This document shows, one piece after another, positions 18,052 to 26,679 of a stretch of 64,000 nucleotides of DNA (positions are counted from its first letter, which is position 1; every line of letters begins with the position of its first letter). The notes under the pieces were generated by a model. The model had not been told where the DNA came from. It worked only from the letters and a program-made list of their open reading frames with translations, and made no database searches. This DNA is from Roseivirga thermotolerans (lineage in GTDB: Bacteria; Bacteroidota; Bacteroidia; Cytophagales; Cyclobacteriaceae): positions 682,001 through 746,000 of the forward strand of contig NZ_BNAG01000002.1 of the NCBI RefSeq assembly GCF_014653175.1. Reading direction: 5' to 3'. The position numbers were made by a program, and so were the translations under genes.

Positions 18052-19227
18052 TTACTTTTTGCGCTTGTTCTTTTTTCTCTTAAAGTAAAAACTATCAGCT
18101 TGCGGACTGGTATAGAAGCCCCATATCAAGGAAAGTGTAATTGCATTGCCCGAATAGTTTACAACACCATTCAGCGCGTAGTCCGTTAAGTTATATTTGG
18201 CTTGCAGGGAGAGGTACTGCTTGTGACTCAGGTTATATTTATAGCCCAAACCTGCATTGAAATTGTAGGTGAAAACACTCTCCCCTGAAATGCCGTTGTC
18301 TTCATCCTCTTTAATGGCGTCAAATCCATCGATGCCGGCACCGGTAAGAATAAGCACTTCATTTCTGTTCCACTCTATTAACTCCCGGCTGTAGTCTATG
18401 CCAAAGTAGCCTCCAAAAAAATGCCTCGTACTTACCTCAAGGCCAAAATCTTCTTTACGATAGGCGGTGTATTCGTTTGGTGCATTGAGGAATTTAAAAC
18501 TAACCGATAGGTCTAGGGTAGACTTGCCTTTTTTGCCACCAATAAAAAAACCAATGTTAGGGTGTGAGCCTACGGCCTGCATTTCACCGGTAGGCATCCA
18601 CCATCCGCCCAAAATTCCAGAGTGCAACTTGAGCATTTCATCAATTTGTCTAACCTTGGTATCATAAGCGCCCTTAATAGGCGATTGGTGATAAGTGGGC
18701 AAACGCATCATTTCATGCAAAGAGGGTTCATCGGAACCATAAAAGGAGGCTAGAAAATGTTCGGTGCTTCCGGGTTCATAGTGGCCTATTGCATTTTTGG
18801 CCATTCGCGCCAATAGCGTGTTGAAGCTTCCATTGATGGGTACAAAATCGAAATAAGAGGCTGTCCAATTGTTAAATTCCACCCCATCAGCTGCCAGATA
18901 TACTTTCGTTTGATAACTGGAAAGGTAGTCCATAATGGCCGGTGTAAGCTCTCCTGAAAAGGATTGATTATGGAGCGATAGAATGGTTTTTGCTCTGAAT
19001 ACAGGTTCGGTAAGGCCACACTTGCCTTGCCAAAAGTTGAGCAGCAATTGTGCAGAGTCTAACTCGCTAGTTACAAAATAAGACTCCAGCATTTCAACCG
19101 AATTAAGGGCAATGTCGAAACAGTTTATCGTTCGTTTTACCATTCGGTCTTCAAAGGTTGGTTGTTGTGCTAAGAGGCTGAAGGTGGTGCTTAGAAGAAG
19201 GCAGCCAATAAGGAGGTTGTTGCGCAT
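18052..19227 (-). CDS. Secreted protein of unknown function, possible C-terminal outer-membrane barrel
   Basis: This 391-residue protein has a signal peptide (residues 1-21, SLLAQQ). The first half is helical; from about residue 215 there are alternating aromatic beta-strands with glycines (GFFIGGKKGKSTLDLSVSF, FNAGLGYKYNLSHKQY), as in small outer-membrane barrels. The tail is unusually basic (FKRKKNKRKK), which is atypical for a barrel that ends in an aromatic residue. I do not recognise the family. Confidence 0.6.
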   Translation of the reverse strand: MRNNLLIGCLLLSTTFSLLAQQPTFEDRMVKRTINCFDIALNSVEMLESYFVTSELDSAQLLLNFWQGKCGLTEPVFRAKTILSLHNQSFSGELTPAIMDYLSSYQTKVYLAADGVEFNNWTASYFDFVPINGSFNTLLARMAKNAIGHYEPGSTEHFLASFYGSDEPSLHEMMRLPTYHQSPIKGAYDTKVRQIDEMLKLHSGILGGWWMPTGEMQAVGSHPNIGFFIGGKKGKSTLDLSVSFKFLNAPNEYTAYRKEDFGLEVSTRHFFGGYFGIDYSRELIEWNRNEVLILTGAGIDGFDAIKEDEDNGISGESVFTYNFNAGLGYKYNLSHKQYLSLQAKYNLTDYALNGVVNYSGNAITLSLIWGFYTSPQADSFYFKRKKNKRKK

Positions 19228-19355
19228 AGTTTATTATAAAATGCAAAGTTAAGTATGTTGCGTATTGATTGTTATGCCCGCGTCTCAATTATTTATGCAT
19301 AAGCCTTTGATGGCCACAATTGCTCAGCCTGGGGCAGATTTGAACCAGCCCCTGC

Positions 19356-20051
19356 CTATTCCATAAGCCCTTCACTTTTGAGAATTTTCACCCATAGGGC
19401 ATAGCCAGCCTCATTTAAATGAAGACCATCGTAGGTCAATTCGGATTTGAGTCGCTGACGATTGTCCAGAAAGAAGGGAAAGAGATTAAGGAATTCTACT
19501 TCATGTTCAGCACAAACCTTAAATAGGAGCTGGTTGGTCATAAGTACTCTGTATTGTTTGTCGTAGTGCTGAGGAAACCCATCGAACTCTGGATTTACAG
19601 GGAGTATGCTTTGTACGATTATTCTTGTGCGAGGGCTTTCGCTTTGTATTCGTTGAATGATCTTTGCTATGTTGTTGGCAATGACTGCCTCTGGAATATC
19701 CATGCCGATGTCGTTAATGCCAATTAAGAGGAACAGCTTGTTTGGTTTGCGCTCTGTGATTTCACTGAGTCGATTGATAATGCCAAAGGAGATGTCGCCT
19801 CCTATGCCACGATTGAGCACTTTACTGTCAGGGAAATAAGCCTGCCACTGGCCACCTTCTGTAATACTATTGCCCAGAAAAATGATTTGTCCGGTGGTCA
19901 TAGGGTCTTTTTCAAACTGTTTTAGTCTGTTTTGGTGGTGATGCATAATGTAGGGCACCGTGTCGAAAACCCTTTGGTGGGTAATCTGTGCTAAACTTTG
20001 CGATAAACAGAAGAAAAACAGACTGCCTGCCAACCATTGCTTAGGCTTCAT
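19356..20051 (-). CDS. SGNH/GDSL family hydrolase, secreted
   Basis: The start at 20051 gives a clean signal peptide (MKPKQWLAGSLFFFCLSQ, cleavage near LAQ); an ATG 18 bp upstream is also possible. The four SGNH blocks are visible: GNSITEGGQW with the nucleophile Ser, GGDISFG, GINDIG with the Asn, and YDGLHLNEAGY with the catalytic Asp and His. It is probably a periplasmic esterase acting on acyl or acetyl esters of glycans. It overlaps the end of the acyl-CoA ligase gene by 11 bp, so the two are translated from one message. Confidence 0.88.
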   Translation of the reverse strand: MKPKQWLAGSLFFFCLSQSLAQITHQRVFDTVPYIMHHHQNRLKQFEKDPMTTGQIIFLGNSITEGGQWQAYFPDSKVLNRGIGGDISFGIINRLSEITERKPNKLFLLIGINDIGMDIPEAVIANNIAKIIQRIQSESPRTRIIVQSILPVNPEFDGFPQHYDKQYRVLMTNQLLFKVCAEHEVEFLNLFPFFLDNRQRLKSELTYDGLHLNEAGYALWVKILKSEGLME

Positions 20052-21690
20052 AAACCACCGACTCTTCATGATCGAACCATTGAGGGTACATGGGCATATG
20101 GAGGGCTTCTACCCGGTTACGTTTTACCTTGAGCGAAGGGGTCATGAGGCCGTTTTCTACAGACCAGATTTCTTTCATGATTACCGCCTTGGCAATTTTT
20201 TCATATGCCTCAAGGCTGGGGTTAAGCTCTTCTATAGTCTGCCAAACGGATTGGCTAAGTTCTTCTTTGCTTTTCTTTTTCCCACTTTCAGAAGGTACAA
20301 TCAGAGCTATGGGCTGAGGAATACCCGTACCTACCACGCATACCTGGTCTACATCGTAATTTTTAAGCAATTGAAGCTCTATGGGGGCAGGCGAAATGTA
20401 TTTTCCTTTATCTGTTTTGAACTGGTCTTTTACCCGGCCGGTAATGCTCAGAAAACCATCGTGATCGAACTCGCCAATATCTCCGGTTTTCAGGAAGCCA
20501 TCTTCGGTAAACATTTCGGCAGTCTTTTCAGGCTCTTTGTAATAACCTTTCATCAGGCAATTACTCTTTATTAGTATTTCACCCTCAGCCGATAGTTTGG
20601 ATTCTACCCCGGGAAGTGGTTTGCCAACAGTTCCAAACTTGTTTTGACCGGGAAGATTAAAGTGGGAGAGAATACAGTCTTCGGTCATTCCGTAGGCCTG
20701 GTTAATGATTATGTCCAGACGGGCGTACCATTGCTTGAGGCTTACGGCTATGGGAGCAGCTCCCGAAAAATTGGCCATTGATGCCGAAAGCCCCAGTTTT
20801 TTCTTGATTTTCTTCTTTACCAAGCCACCAATTAGCGGAAGGGAAAGCAGGTGATCGAGCTTTTTCTGTGGCATTTTCTCCAAAATCTTTTCCTGGAATT
20901 TTTGCCAAATACGAGGTACACCAAAGAATATATGTGGCTGAACGGAAGATAAATCTTCAGCGAATGTTTCGAGCGATTCGGGGAAGCTTACAATGGCCCC
21001 ACGAAAAACAGACGACAGCTCTATGCCGGCTCTCTCGGCTATATGAGTCATGGGCAGGTACGAAAAGTGCCTGGGACGCTCCGGTAAGTGAATGACATCG
21101 ATGGCCGTGTTGATGAGCTGTGCAAAAGCTCCAACCGTATGCATAACTCCTTTAGGCTGGCCGGTGGTTCCTGAGGTATACATAATGGTCATTAGTTCAT
21201 CGCTAGTTTGTTCATGTACAGTGGCACTTGGTTCGTGCTGAGCAATAAGCCGCTCCCAGGTATGATGCTCCATAGTGCCGTACATTTCAATGCCAATAGT
21301 CAATATGTCGGGGATTCCGGCTTTTTGACTGGCATAATCGTCCAGTTTACCAACAATGATTGCTTTCGACTCACTGTGATCGAGAATTTCATGAATGGAT
21401 TCTGCACCAAGCGTGGGGTAAATGGGTATTGAAATACAGCCTGCCGCCATTATGGCGAGGTCGGCCATAATCCAATGAGCGCAGTTTTTGGAAAGCAAAG
21501 CCACGTGGTCACCGGGCTGAATGCCCAGATTGTGTAGGGCAGAGACCATACGGAGAATCTGGTCATTACTTTCGGCAAATGTGAATTCAACAAACTTCCT
21601 GTTAACGGGTTGTCTCAGGAATACTTCATTGGGAATGCTCTCAACCCAATGGTTAAAAGCCTCCAGTGGCGAGGAAAATCTGCGCGTCAT
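20041..21690 (-). CDS. Long-chain fatty acid-CoA ligase (AMP-binding)
   Basis: This 549-residue protein has the adenylate-forming motifs: YTSGTTGQPKG at 171-181, the QAYGMTE block, and GYYKEPEKTAEMFTEDGFLKT followed by GDIGEFD and GRVKDQFKTDKGKYISP. It activates fatty acids to acyl-CoA through an acyl-adenylate. The size and the GKYI motif fit FadD15-type enzymes rather than acetyl-CoA synthetase. It supplies substrate for a pathway that would use EtfAB and the thiolase in this window. Confidence 0.92.
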   Translation of the reverse strand: MTRRFSSPLEAFNHWVESIPNEVFLRQPVNRKFVEFTFAESNDQILRMVSALHNLGIQPGDHVALLSKNCAHWIMADLAIMAAGCISIPIYPTLGAESIHEILDHSESKAIIVGKLDDYASQKAGIPDILTIGIEMYGTMEHHTWERLIAQHEPSATVHEQTSDELMTIMYTSGTTGQPKGVMHTVGAFAQLINTAIDVIHLPERPRHFSYLPMTHIAERAGIELSSVFRGAIVSFPESLETFAEDLSSVQPHIFFGVPRIWQKFQEKILEKMPQKKLDHLLSLPLIGGLVKKKIKKKLGLSASMANFSGAAPIAVSLKQWYARLDIIINQAYGMTEDCILSHFNLPGQNKFGTVGKPLPGVESKLSAEGEILIKSNCLMKGYYKEPEKTAEMFTEDGFLKTGDIGEFDHDGFLSITGRVKDQFKTDKGKYISPAPIELQLLKNYDVDQVCVVGTGIPQPIALIVPSESGKKKSKEELSQSVWQTIEELNPSLEAYEKIAKAVIMKEIWSVENGLMTPSLKVKRNRVEALHMPMYPQWFDHEESVVYEA

Positions 21691-21749
21691 AAGTCAAGAG
21701 TTTGGCAAATGGAATATAATGAAAATATGATAATGTGAGGATGCCAGCT

Positions 21750-22760
21750 TTAGAAAAGCCAGGCAATTTTCAGGTTCAGATCAAGATTCAGCGCCCACTG
21801 GTTTTTTACCTGTCTGTTCGAAGCAAAGTTGTAGTTGATCCATTCCCATTGGGCATTAAAGTGCTCCAGATTTTCAGGAGGGTTTATGTGCTCTACATTT
21901 CTAATACGGGCTCCAAAGCCAGCAAACCCATCGAGTATCAGCCGTTTGCCGAGGCTATACTCTATACCCCAGCGGGGTGTAAGGGAGTGAAACTGCTTTT
22001 TAATTTGTGTGAGCTGCCACACCACAATATCGCCCTGACCATCAGGTTCGGTGAATGAAAGGCTGGCTTCGCTCGTTTTGTTCAGGTATTCATAACCCAG
22101 GCTAAGGTAAAACCGACTGTTTCGCGTGTTTCTGTAAAAGCGTTTTACTTCTGTTGTAGCCGCAAAACCGCGGGCTTCTTTGGCAAGTTCGCTATTAAAG
22201 GGAATAAAGTGCTTGTAGGTAAACTGCAAAGAGTGCTTTATAGAAAGCATGTGCTGGTAGGAAATTTCCAGGCCCGGATGCTGCCCTCCAACTGGCGATA
22301 GTGGGGTTAGCGCGATGCGATTAGGCCGACTGATGAGCAGGGCACTGTCGGCTGGTAGGTAGGGAGTGTAGAACCCTCCGGCCAAATCGACATATACACG
22401 CCTTGGGTACTCCCATTTTTTAGTGTTTAGTTCATCTACCAGAAAGCCTAGAGCGTATGGCGAAAACAGATTCAGGTAGTACAGTTTAGACCTTACCGGT
22501 AGAATAGAGATTCTGGTTTGGTGCTGCTCATTGAAGAAGCCAATGGAAAGTGGTTGTGTGGTGTTTTCGAATACGGTTGTAAATGGCCCCGGCATTTTGT
22601 TAATGAGTGTGTCTTCATCTATAATAAAATTGGCGGGTTCTGAAGTCTCAATGGTTACGGTACTGTAGCGGCTGTTGAATAAAGATGCACAAGACTGCAT
22701 GAACAAGCACATGATAATGGTAGCAATGGCCGGAATAATTTTGGCATTCTTATGCAACAT
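21750..22760 (-). CDS. Envelope lipoprotein of unknown function
   Basis: This 336-residue protein has a lipoprotein signal with lipobox MQSC (Cys24) followed by ASLF. The N-terminal part (about 30-90) resembles the PEGA-like region of small Bacteroidota lipoproteins (STVTIETSEPANFIIDEDTL). The rest is beta-rich with alternating aromatics and ends in WLF, which suggests an outer-membrane barrel or sheet domain. I do not recognise the family. It stands alone between the acyl-CoA ligase and a GNAT gene on the same strand. Confidence 0.6.
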   Translation of the reverse strand: MLHKNAKIIPAIATIIMCLFMQSCASLFNSRYSTVTIETSEPANFIIDEDTLINKMPGPFTTVFENTTQPLSIGFFNEQHQTRISILPVRSKLYYLNLFSPYALGFLVDELNTKKWEYPRRVYVDLAGGFYTPYLPADSALLISRPNRIALTPLSPVGGQHPGLEISYQHMLSIKHSLQFTYKHFIPFNSELAKEARGFAATTEVKRFYRNTRNSRFYLSLGYEYLNKTSEASLSFTEPDGQGDIVVWQLTQIKKQFHSLTPRWGIEYSLGKRLILDGFAGFGARIRNVEHINPPENLEHFNAQWEWINYNFASNRQVKNQWALNLDLNLKIAWLF

Positions 22761-22805
22761 GGTTGCAATGTAGCAAAGGCTTTACATACTGCTGTTAAGG
22801 TAAAA

Positions 22806-23276
22806 TTATTTTAAAGAGGAGGATAGTTCTTTGCGGAAGCACAGGCTGTTGGTCACTCCTTCGTATTGTCCGTAGTTGGGTATTCGGCCATACCCATTTT
22901 TAGTATAGAGTGCAACCGCTTCATGTTGCCTTTTGCCCGTTTCTAGTATTGCTGAAGTAAAGCCCAGGTTGTGCGCCCAGTCTTCCAGACCTTTTAATAC
23001 AAGCCCGGCAATTCCTTTACCACGGTGTTCTTCGGCTACATACATCCGTTTTATTTCAACTGTGCATGGGGAACTATGGGCCTTAAAGGCTCCACATGCT
23101 ACGGGTTGATGATTAAGGTAGGCCACCAGACAGTGCTTTAAGGAATCTATGCTGTTGAACCGGGCATAAAAAGCATGTTCATCGCCATCGCGTTGGGCCA
23201 ACTCCTGATCGAGCAGTTTAACCAACGCTACAAAGTGAGGGTGAGAAGAGTCCGTTTGGGTAAGAGAAGGAGCCAT
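22806..23276 (-). CDS. GNAT family N-acetyltransferase
   Basis: This 156-residue single-domain protein carries the acetyl-CoA-binding motif VEIKRMYVAEEHRGKGIAG (about 73-91) and the following YTKNGY strand with the conserved Tyr. The substrate is unknown. The N-terminal region (ELAQRDGDEHAFYARFNSI) resembles a subgroup of putative amino-group acetyltransferases. A palindromic repeat lies just upstream of its start. Confidence 0.87.
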   Translation of the reverse strand: MAPSLTQTDSSHPHFVALVKLLDQELAQRDGDEHAFYARFNSIDSLKHCLVAYLNHQPVACGAFKAHSSPCTVEIKRMYVAEEHRGKGIAGLVLKGLEDWAHNLGFTSAILETGKRQHEAVALYTKNGYGRIPNYGQYEGVTNSLCFRKELSSSLK

Positions 23277-23304
23277 GAGCTTGTTTTGGTAATTGGTATA
23301 AAAA

Positions 23305-23453
23305 AAGGGTTACTCATTTAGAGCACAAAGCCGTATAGACCACTTGAACTACAAGCGGTGTCTTTACAGCACCTTATAGAAGCCATTTATAAAGAGATAA
23401 ATGGAGGTGAGGTGTTGAAATATGCGTCATGCTTCTTACATAAGTAATCCTAT
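23305..23453 (+). repeat. Palindromic dispersed repeat, copy 2
   Basis: The left end AGGGTTACTCATTTAGA and the right end (reverse read ATAGGATTACTTATGTAAG) are imperfect inverted repeats. The interior aligns with the reverse complement of 39401-39551. It has the hairpins GGTG...CACC and CCATTTAT-AAAGAG-ATAAATGG. In the second, one G-C pair of the other copy is replaced by A-T. It lies between the flotillin terminator and the start of the GNAT gene. Confidence 0.75.
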
Positions 23454-23462
23454 AAAACAAAT

Positions 23463-23496
23463 AACCCTTCGGTAACCATCAGTCACCGAAGGGGGC
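23463..23496 (-). terminator. Terminator after the flotillin gene
   Basis: On the minus strand, CCCTTCGGTGACT pairs with GGTTACCGAAGGG around a short loop, and TTATTTGTTTT follows. It lies 25 bp after the flotillin stop codon. Confidence 0.8.
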
Positions 23497-23520
23497 TAAG
23501 GCGTTTATCTTGTCAAAAGG

Positions 23521-24957
23521 CTATTGCCCTTTGCTTTTATCTGGTTTGGTCTCACCCTTTACTTTTTCGGCCATTTCCTGAATCTCATCGGCCGACTTAC
23601 CTTTCAGGTATTCAGGGAGTTCCATACCCGCCATATTGAACATTTCTTGTAGTGGAGGTACGGATTTATACAGGCCTGAGATAAAATTAGCGGTAGACGT
23701 TTTGTTTTCAGGGCCATTGCCGCTGCCATTGTCCCACACAGTGATTTTATCAATCTTAATGTTTTTAATGGCTTCAGTTTGCAAGCGAACAAGCTCCGGT
23801 AATTTATCGGCCACCAACAGTAGAACAGCATTTTTGGAGTCATTTCCGGCTGCTTTCACTATCTGCTCAAGACCTTGAGCCTGTTTGGTGAGTACTTCGT
23901 AAATACCTTTTGCTTCGGCTTGCTTCATGTACAATATAGCGTCAGCTTCACCTTTGGCTTTTCTTCTAATCATTTCTGCCTCTGCTTCAGCCGCAATTTC
24001 TACCCGTTGCTTGTCTATTTCGGCAGGTACCACCACATCGGCTGTTTGAGTAGACTTGTCGCGTTGGGCACGAGCAATTTCGGCTTCTTTTTCTGCCGCA
24101 TAGGCCTCTTCAAGGGCTTTTGCAGCCTGTACTTTCTCAGCTGCGGTAGAAATCCTCTTTGCTTCTGCTTCTTTTTCAATACGGGAGGCATCGGATTGAG
24201 CTACTTTAATTTTAGCCAGGTTTTCACCTTCTACGGCTTTGGCATTGGCTGCGGCTACTTGGGTGCGTTGGTCTTGTAAGGCATTGGCCTGCCCAATTTG
24301 CCCGTCTCTGTCTTTTTCGGCTACACTTTTAATGGCATCGTTAATGGCTTTGGCAGCAGCCTCTTTACCAAGTGCTTCAATATAGCCCGACTCATCTTTA
24401 ATGTCGGTCACGTTTACGTTGATAAGTTTAAGGCCGATTTTTTTCAATTCGGCCTCAACATTAGAGGCTACATTGGCCAGAAATTTATCTCTGTTGCTGT
24501 TAATTTCCTCAATATCCATTGTGGCTACTACCAACCTTAGCTGGCCAAAAATGATGTCTTTGGCGAGGTCATGAATATTTTGTTGAGAAAGACCCAAAAG
24601 TCTTTCGGCAGCATTGTTCATTATGCCTTCTTCGGTAGAAATACCCACTGTAAACCGAGAGGGTACATCCACCCGAATGTTCTGACGGCTCAAGGCGTTG
24701 GTCAGGTTTACTTCTATAGAGATAGGGGTCAGGTCTAAAAAGGAGTAATCCTGAATAATTGGCCAGATAAAGGCGGCACCTCCATGAATACACTTGGCGG
24801 AACGACCTGATTCGCTTCCTTTTTGTCCGCCAACTTTTCCATAGACTACCAATACTCTATCGGAGGGGCACCTTTTGTACCTCCTGAAGATGCCGATGAG
24901 CATTACGAATACGAAGATTACCGCAACGGCAATAATGATGATAAATGATTCATTCAT
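23521..24957 (-). CDS. Flotillin-like SPFH domain membrane protein
   Basis: The ATG at 24957 gives 478 residues starting MNESF; a longer frame overlaps the upstream gene. An N-terminal membrane helix (about 4-26) is followed by the SPFH/band 7 domain (about 40-200) and a long Ala/Glu-rich coiled coil (about 210-350), the flotillin layout. Flotillins form large scaffolds in ordered membrane patches and affect membrane fluidity and protein sorting. The gene follows an NfeD-like OB-fold membrane protein by 10 bp, the usual partner. Confidence 0.9.
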   Translation of the reverse strand: MNESFIIIIAVAVIFVFVMLIGIFRRYKRCPSDRVLVVYGKVGGQKGSESGRSAKCIHGGAAFIWPIIQDYSFLDLTPISIEVNLTNALSRQNIRVDVPSRFTVGISTEEGIMNNAAERLLGLSQQNIHDLAKDIIFGQLRLVVATMDIEEINSNRDKFLANVASNVEAELKKIGLKLINVNVTDIKDESGYIEALGKEAAAKAINDAIKSVAEKDRDGQIGQANALQDQRTQVAAANAKAVEGENLAKIKVAQSDASRIEKEAEAKRISTAAEKVQAAKALEEAYAAEKEAEIARAQRDKSTQTADVVVPAEIDKQRVEIAAEAEAEMIRRKAKGEADAILYMKQAEAKGIYEVLTKQAQGLEQIVKAAGNDSKNAVLLLVADKLPELVRLQTEAIKNIKIDKITVWDNGSGNGPENKTSTANFISGLYKSVPPLQEMFNMAGMELPEYLKGKSADEIQEMAEKVKGETKPDKSKGQ

Positions 24958-24967
24958 ATGTGTTGAA

Positions 24968-25546
24968 TTAGTGTTTAGAGACGAGAAGAATATTGTCATT
25001 TATGACCTCTTTTACATTAACCACCGCTCCGGTGGGTAAGTCTTCAGGGTCATCGGTTATGGCTTCTAACTCTCTTAGAGAGCCCTGCACTTTTACAAGT
25101 ACTTTGCCAATGTTGCCACGACTGCCGTGTATGCGCATGTAAACTTCGGCCACAGCCCCTTTGGCGTTATTGATATTGAGGGTGCCACTATCTGTTAGTT
25201 TACTAAAGAAATAGAAGAGGCTAGCCATTAGGGTCATCATTAAAAGCCCTGCAATGGTCGATACGATGAGGGTGGTTGCAATGCTATAACCGGAATCGAG
25301 CGAGGCAATGCCTGACCAGGAAAAGATAGTAAAGAAGCCTATAAAGTTCTTTAGGGTAAAAAATTGGAAGCCTGCTCCACTGTCGCTTTCAACATCAAAG
25401 TCGGCATCCCCGTCTACCTCGATTTCTCCGCCAATAAAAGTGAGTACCATTTGGATAAGGAAAATGAGGGTGAAGGGAATTGCCAGGCCCCAGTAAATTT
25501 TGTGGATTGTATCTAATGCATTCCACCATTCTGATAAGTTCGACAT
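24968..25546 (-). CDS. NfeD-like membrane protein with C-terminal OB fold, flotillin partner
   Basis: This 192-residue protein has membrane segments at about 18-38, 60-80 and 87-110, separated by a very acidic loop (GEIEVDGDADFDVESDSGAG). The C-terminal 75 residues form the beta-rich OB-like domain (AKGAVAEVYMRIHGSRGNIGKVLVKV). This matches YuaF/YqiJ-type proteins encoded next to flotillins. The acidic loop could bind calcium, but that is only a guess. Confidence 0.8.
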   Translation of the reverse strand: MSNLSEWWNALDTIHKIYWGLAIPFTLIFLIQMVLTFIGGEIEVDGDADFDVESDSGAGFQFFTLKNFIGFFTIFSWSGIASLDSGYSIATTLIVSTIAGLLMMTLMASLFYFFSKLTDSGTLNINNAKGAVAEVYMRIHGSRGNIGKVLVKVQGSLRELEAITDDPEDLPTGAVVNVKEVINDNILLVSKH

Positions 25547-25686
25547 GCAAGGAAAAATTTGGTAGAATTAAAATATGGTTTTTTAGTATTCCAATCCAAA
25601 TAAATCAGGTCATGGGTGTATAATTTTGCCGAGTGGCGAATGAACGGGTTAAAAAATAGTAGGATTGCTATCTGAGGTTTAGCCAA

Positions 25687-25751
25687 CCGGAGCTGCTCGT
25701 GCCGCAGGCTAGAAGAGGGATAGAGCAGCCTGGCAGCAGAGCAACTTCCGG
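25687..25751. repeat. Imperfect 65-bp intergenic palindrome
   Basis: The left arm CCGGAGCTGCTCGTGCC, then AGGCT, reappears reversed at the right end (CCGGAAGTTGCTCTGCTGCC then AGGCT). It starts 141 bp upstream of the NfeD-like gene start and ends 10 bp after the stop of the AhpD-like gene. It could be a terminator for the latter or a dispersed palindrome. Confidence 0.5.
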
Positions 25752-25761
25752 AATGTAAATT

Positions 25762-26223
25762 TTAGGCATATTGACCGACTACATAGCCTCCTGGTACAGT
25801 ACCAAAAGCAATGTTCAGGCGTGTCCAGGTATTGATTTGGGAAATGGCCAGAGTAATCAGGGCAATTTGATCTTTGTTAAAGTACTTCTCCAGGGCAGCC
25901 ATTAATTCAGGCTCAAAATGCGCCCGATTTACGTTGGTGATAGCTTCGGTGTAGGCCAACACGGCTTGTTCCAGTTCGGAGTAGTATGGGGTTTCCCTCC
26001 AGGCCGATAGCGAATAGAGCCTTTGTGGTGTTTCTCCCAAATGTTCGGCCTCTTTATAGTGCATGTCCAGGCAGTATGCACAACTGTTTATCTGGGCAAC
26101 TCTTAGCTTTATGAGTTCCAGCAGTTTGTGATCAATACCAGACCTGTACAGAATGCCATCTGTTTTAATAAGGCCGGCAAAAATGGAGTTGTCGATTTCG
26201 TTTTGTGCTATTCTTGCTTTCAT
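25762..26223 (-). CDS. Carboxymuconolactone decarboxylase family (AhpD-like) protein
   Basis: This 153-residue all-helical protein has the AhpD-type redox motif CAYCLDMH with C48, C51 and H55. Such proteins are peroxidase-linked disulfide reductases or alkylperoxidase-like enzymes; the lack of the decarboxylase residues makes the redox role more likely. It stands alone on the minus strand, divergent from a small peptide gene and araC. A candidate AraC site lies 126 bp upstream of its start. Confidence 0.88.
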   Translation of the reverse strand: MKARIAQNEIDNSIFAGLIKTDGILYRSGIDHKLLELIKLRVAQINSCAYCLDMHYKEAEHLGETPQRLYSLSAWRETPYYSELEQAVLAYTEAITNVNRAHFEPELMAALEKYFNKDQIALITLAISQINTWTRLNIAFGTVPGGYVVGQYA

Positions 26224-26348
26224 GATTATGTTTTTTCATTACTACAGTTGAGGGGCAGAAAGTGTGACAATACTTATAAAAATTGTAGGGGCTGATTGGA
26301 AGACTTTCCTGTTAGCCAGAATGCCTCTTTCTGCTTTTACAAAGCGGG

Positions 26349-26369
26349 CTGTTTGAAATTCGTAAGTTT
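26349..26369 (+). promoter_or_regulatory. Candidate AraC-family binding site, copy 1
   Basis: The sequence CTGTTTGAAATTCGTAAG (then TTT) matches two adjacent 21-bp repeats at 27705-27746. It lies 67 bp before the small peptide gene that precedes araC, a spacing close to the 52 bp between the other pair and its operon. It may mediate autoregulation. Confidence 0.55.
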
Positions 26370-26435
26370 TGCTTTGTACTTTGTTAGACAGGAGGGCAAC
26401 TGAACCTAGAGTTTTGTAGACCAAAGGCTGCTAAA

Positions 26436-26630
26436 ATGAAACTCGTCAAAGACCGGCTGCTCATGGTGTTTTTTCTCATGGGCTTTGTTAGCCTCTCAAT
26501 GAGTCAAACCAAAGAGGGAGGTGTTGGCCCAATTCATTTCAATGGGAATGTCTCAATTGGCTACAAGACTTTCGGTTGGAACCTGAGCTTGATTTACAGT
26601 TTTAGAACTATCCTCCAAAAAGAGAAATGA
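26436..26630 (+). CDS. Small secreted peptide of unknown function upstream of araC
   Basis: This 64-residue frame starts with a convincing signal peptide (MKLVKDRLLMVFFLMGF, cleavage near SMSQ) and leaves a mature part of about 40 residues rich in Gly and aromatics (VGPIHFNGNVSIGYKTFGW). No family is recognised. Its stop is just before a possible upstream start of araC, and a candidate AraC site lies 67 bp ahead. The signal peptide and location support a real gene, but its shortness leaves doubt. Confidence 0.45.
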   Translation: MKLVKDRLLMVFFLMGFVSLSMSQTKEGGVGPIHFNGNVSIGYKTFGWNLSLIYSFRTILQKEK

Positions 26631-26679
26631 GATGCTCAGCAGTTGGTCAGAATGGTTTGAATATTATAAATTTCTAGTC

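Noticed and set aside
26242-26424. Minus-strand open frame of 60 codons next to the AhpD-like gene
   Set aside because: It has no signal or domain and contains the candidate AraC site; it is more likely promoter DNA.
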